A stretch of DNA of 6,708 bases from Chloroflexota bacterium. GTDB lineage: Bacteria; Chloroflexota; Anaerolineae; Aggregatilineales; UBA3940. The notes beneath the pieces were generated by a model. It did no database searches. It had not been told where the DNA came from and saw nothing but the letters and a program-made list of their open reading frames with translations. The stretch lies in the NCBI GenBank assembly GCA_024643825.1, contig JAHEME010000161.1, forward strand, positions 1-6,708, in the 5' to 3' direction. The stretch's first letter is position 1, and each line of letters opens with the position of its first letter. The position numbers and the translations under genes are program-made. Below are positions 6,024-6,708 of this stretch, one piece after another.

Positions 6024-6708
6024 TTATCTGGGTGTTTCTACCGAATCAAAGAACTGAAACAACACACTACCAACAGTTACTACATCACCAATGCTCAACC
6101 GGAAGCGGTCGCTGACCTGACCTCCGTTGGCAAAAGTTCCATTGAGACTGCCAAGGTCTTCGAGGAATAGGTCATCCCCATCGCGCACAATCTGACAGTG
6201 ATGGGCTGATACTTCTTCCTCGTCAATCACGATATCATTATCCGGTTTACGACCAATGCGCACCAAGTCTACCGTAAGATCCATCCTCCCGCCCTGCCAC
6301 TGAAGAATGGATGGGGCGACCCCCGCGCGTTCCATCGCCTGGCGGGACATTTTCATACGCTGGTGGGAGCCAATCTTCTGTTCGTACATACGAGCCTGCC
6401 GCAGCGAATAGAATGCTTTGGTAGTGCTGGCTTTGCGGGTGTGCTGATCATAGCGCGCATCGCCCAGTTCCATATCCATCGCTTCTTCGCGCAGCATATT
6501 GTGCTCGGTTTTCAAATCTCGATCTTCGAGGCCAACCTTCTGCATCTCATCGGCGATCCCGGTGAGGATTTCCTTCGCCTCGTCGAACTCCCCTTTATCG
6601 GCATGGCCGATTGCCTCTTCGCGGGCGCGGGCCGCACGCAGCAGCAGCACAGGCCGGACGGCATCAAGATTCGGAGCCTGGTCGGCGACTTCAGCATCGC
6701 TGACCACA
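6024..6708 (-). CDS. FHA-domain protein, 5' end outside the window (possibly the C-terminal part of a VWA-FHA protein)
   Basis: The 3' part (227 residues visible) of a gene open to the window edge. Residues 13-60 are helical and TPR-like (RAAR.REEAIGHADKGEFDEAKEIL), and a charged helical stretch follows (about 95-128). The C-terminal FHA domain (about 140-222) has all the key phosphothreonine-binding positions: G152-R153, S167 and H170 in SAHH, and N189-G190-T191 in GSLNGT. FHA domains bind phosphothreonine on partner proteins, so a role in Ser/Thr kinase signalling in the cytoplasm is expected. A GTG at 6707 could be read as a start, but the frame is open to the edge with no visible ribosome site. 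The sequence just after it resembles the tail that follows a VWA domain in VWA-FHA proteins, so I treat it as truncated. It lies 12 bases before the SH3b-hydrolase gene. Confidence 0.82.
   Translation of the reverse strand, partial: VVSDAEVADQAPNLDAVRPVLLLRAARAREEAIGHADKGEFDEAKEILTGIADEMQKVGLEDRDLKTEHNMLREEAMDMELGDARYDQHTRKASTTKAFYSLRQARMYEQKIGSHQRMKMSRQAMERAGVAPSILQWQGGRMDLTVDLVRIGRKPDNDIVIDEEEVSAHHCQIVRDGDDLFLEDLGSLNGTFANGGQVSDRFRLSIGDVVTVGSVLFQFFDSVETPR

Overview
The window looks like ordinary chromosomal DNA from a free-living bacterium, GC-rich by eye. The gene types suggest a Chloroflexota (Anaerolineae-like) source: an extracellular SH3b plus glycoside hydrolase protein, an FHA protein of the kind often joined to a VWA domain, and a WYL regulator. 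That placement is an inference from domain style; there is no rRNA or marker gene to confirm it. Coding density is high. I see no tRNA, rRNA, CRISPR array, insertion sequence or phage gene.

Left block (1-2560, minus strand): a YafY/PafC-type WYL regulator (2560 to 1517) is followed after 58 bases by a compact cytoplasmic GH13 alpha-glucan hydrolase (1458 to 52). The two could be co-transcribed. A perfect TATAAT in the gap suggests the hydrolase may also have its own promoter.

Middle block (2561-4328, plus strand): a 92-base divergent control region separates the regulator from an MFS efflux-type transporter (2653-3906) and a small VOC/glyoxalase-fold protein (3957-4328). The control region holds a 29-base near-palindrome plus a third copy of its half-site, a good candidate operator for the WYL protein. 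The arrangement reads as a regulator-controlled export/detoxification cassette with an unknown ligand.

Right block (4329-6708, minus strand): a strong bidirectional terminator (4341-4378) separates the convergent transcripts. To its right lies a two-gene unit read leftward. First comes an FHA-domain protein whose 5' end is outside the window. Twelve bases after its stop comes a secreted protein with a signal peptide, two SH3b domains, two Pro-rich linkers and a clan GH-A-like hydrolase domain with both catalytic glutamates visible.

Nothing here is a clear new system. The most useful leads are the operator architecture of the WYL-MFS-VOC cassette and the SH3b-hydrolase coupled to an FHA gene.
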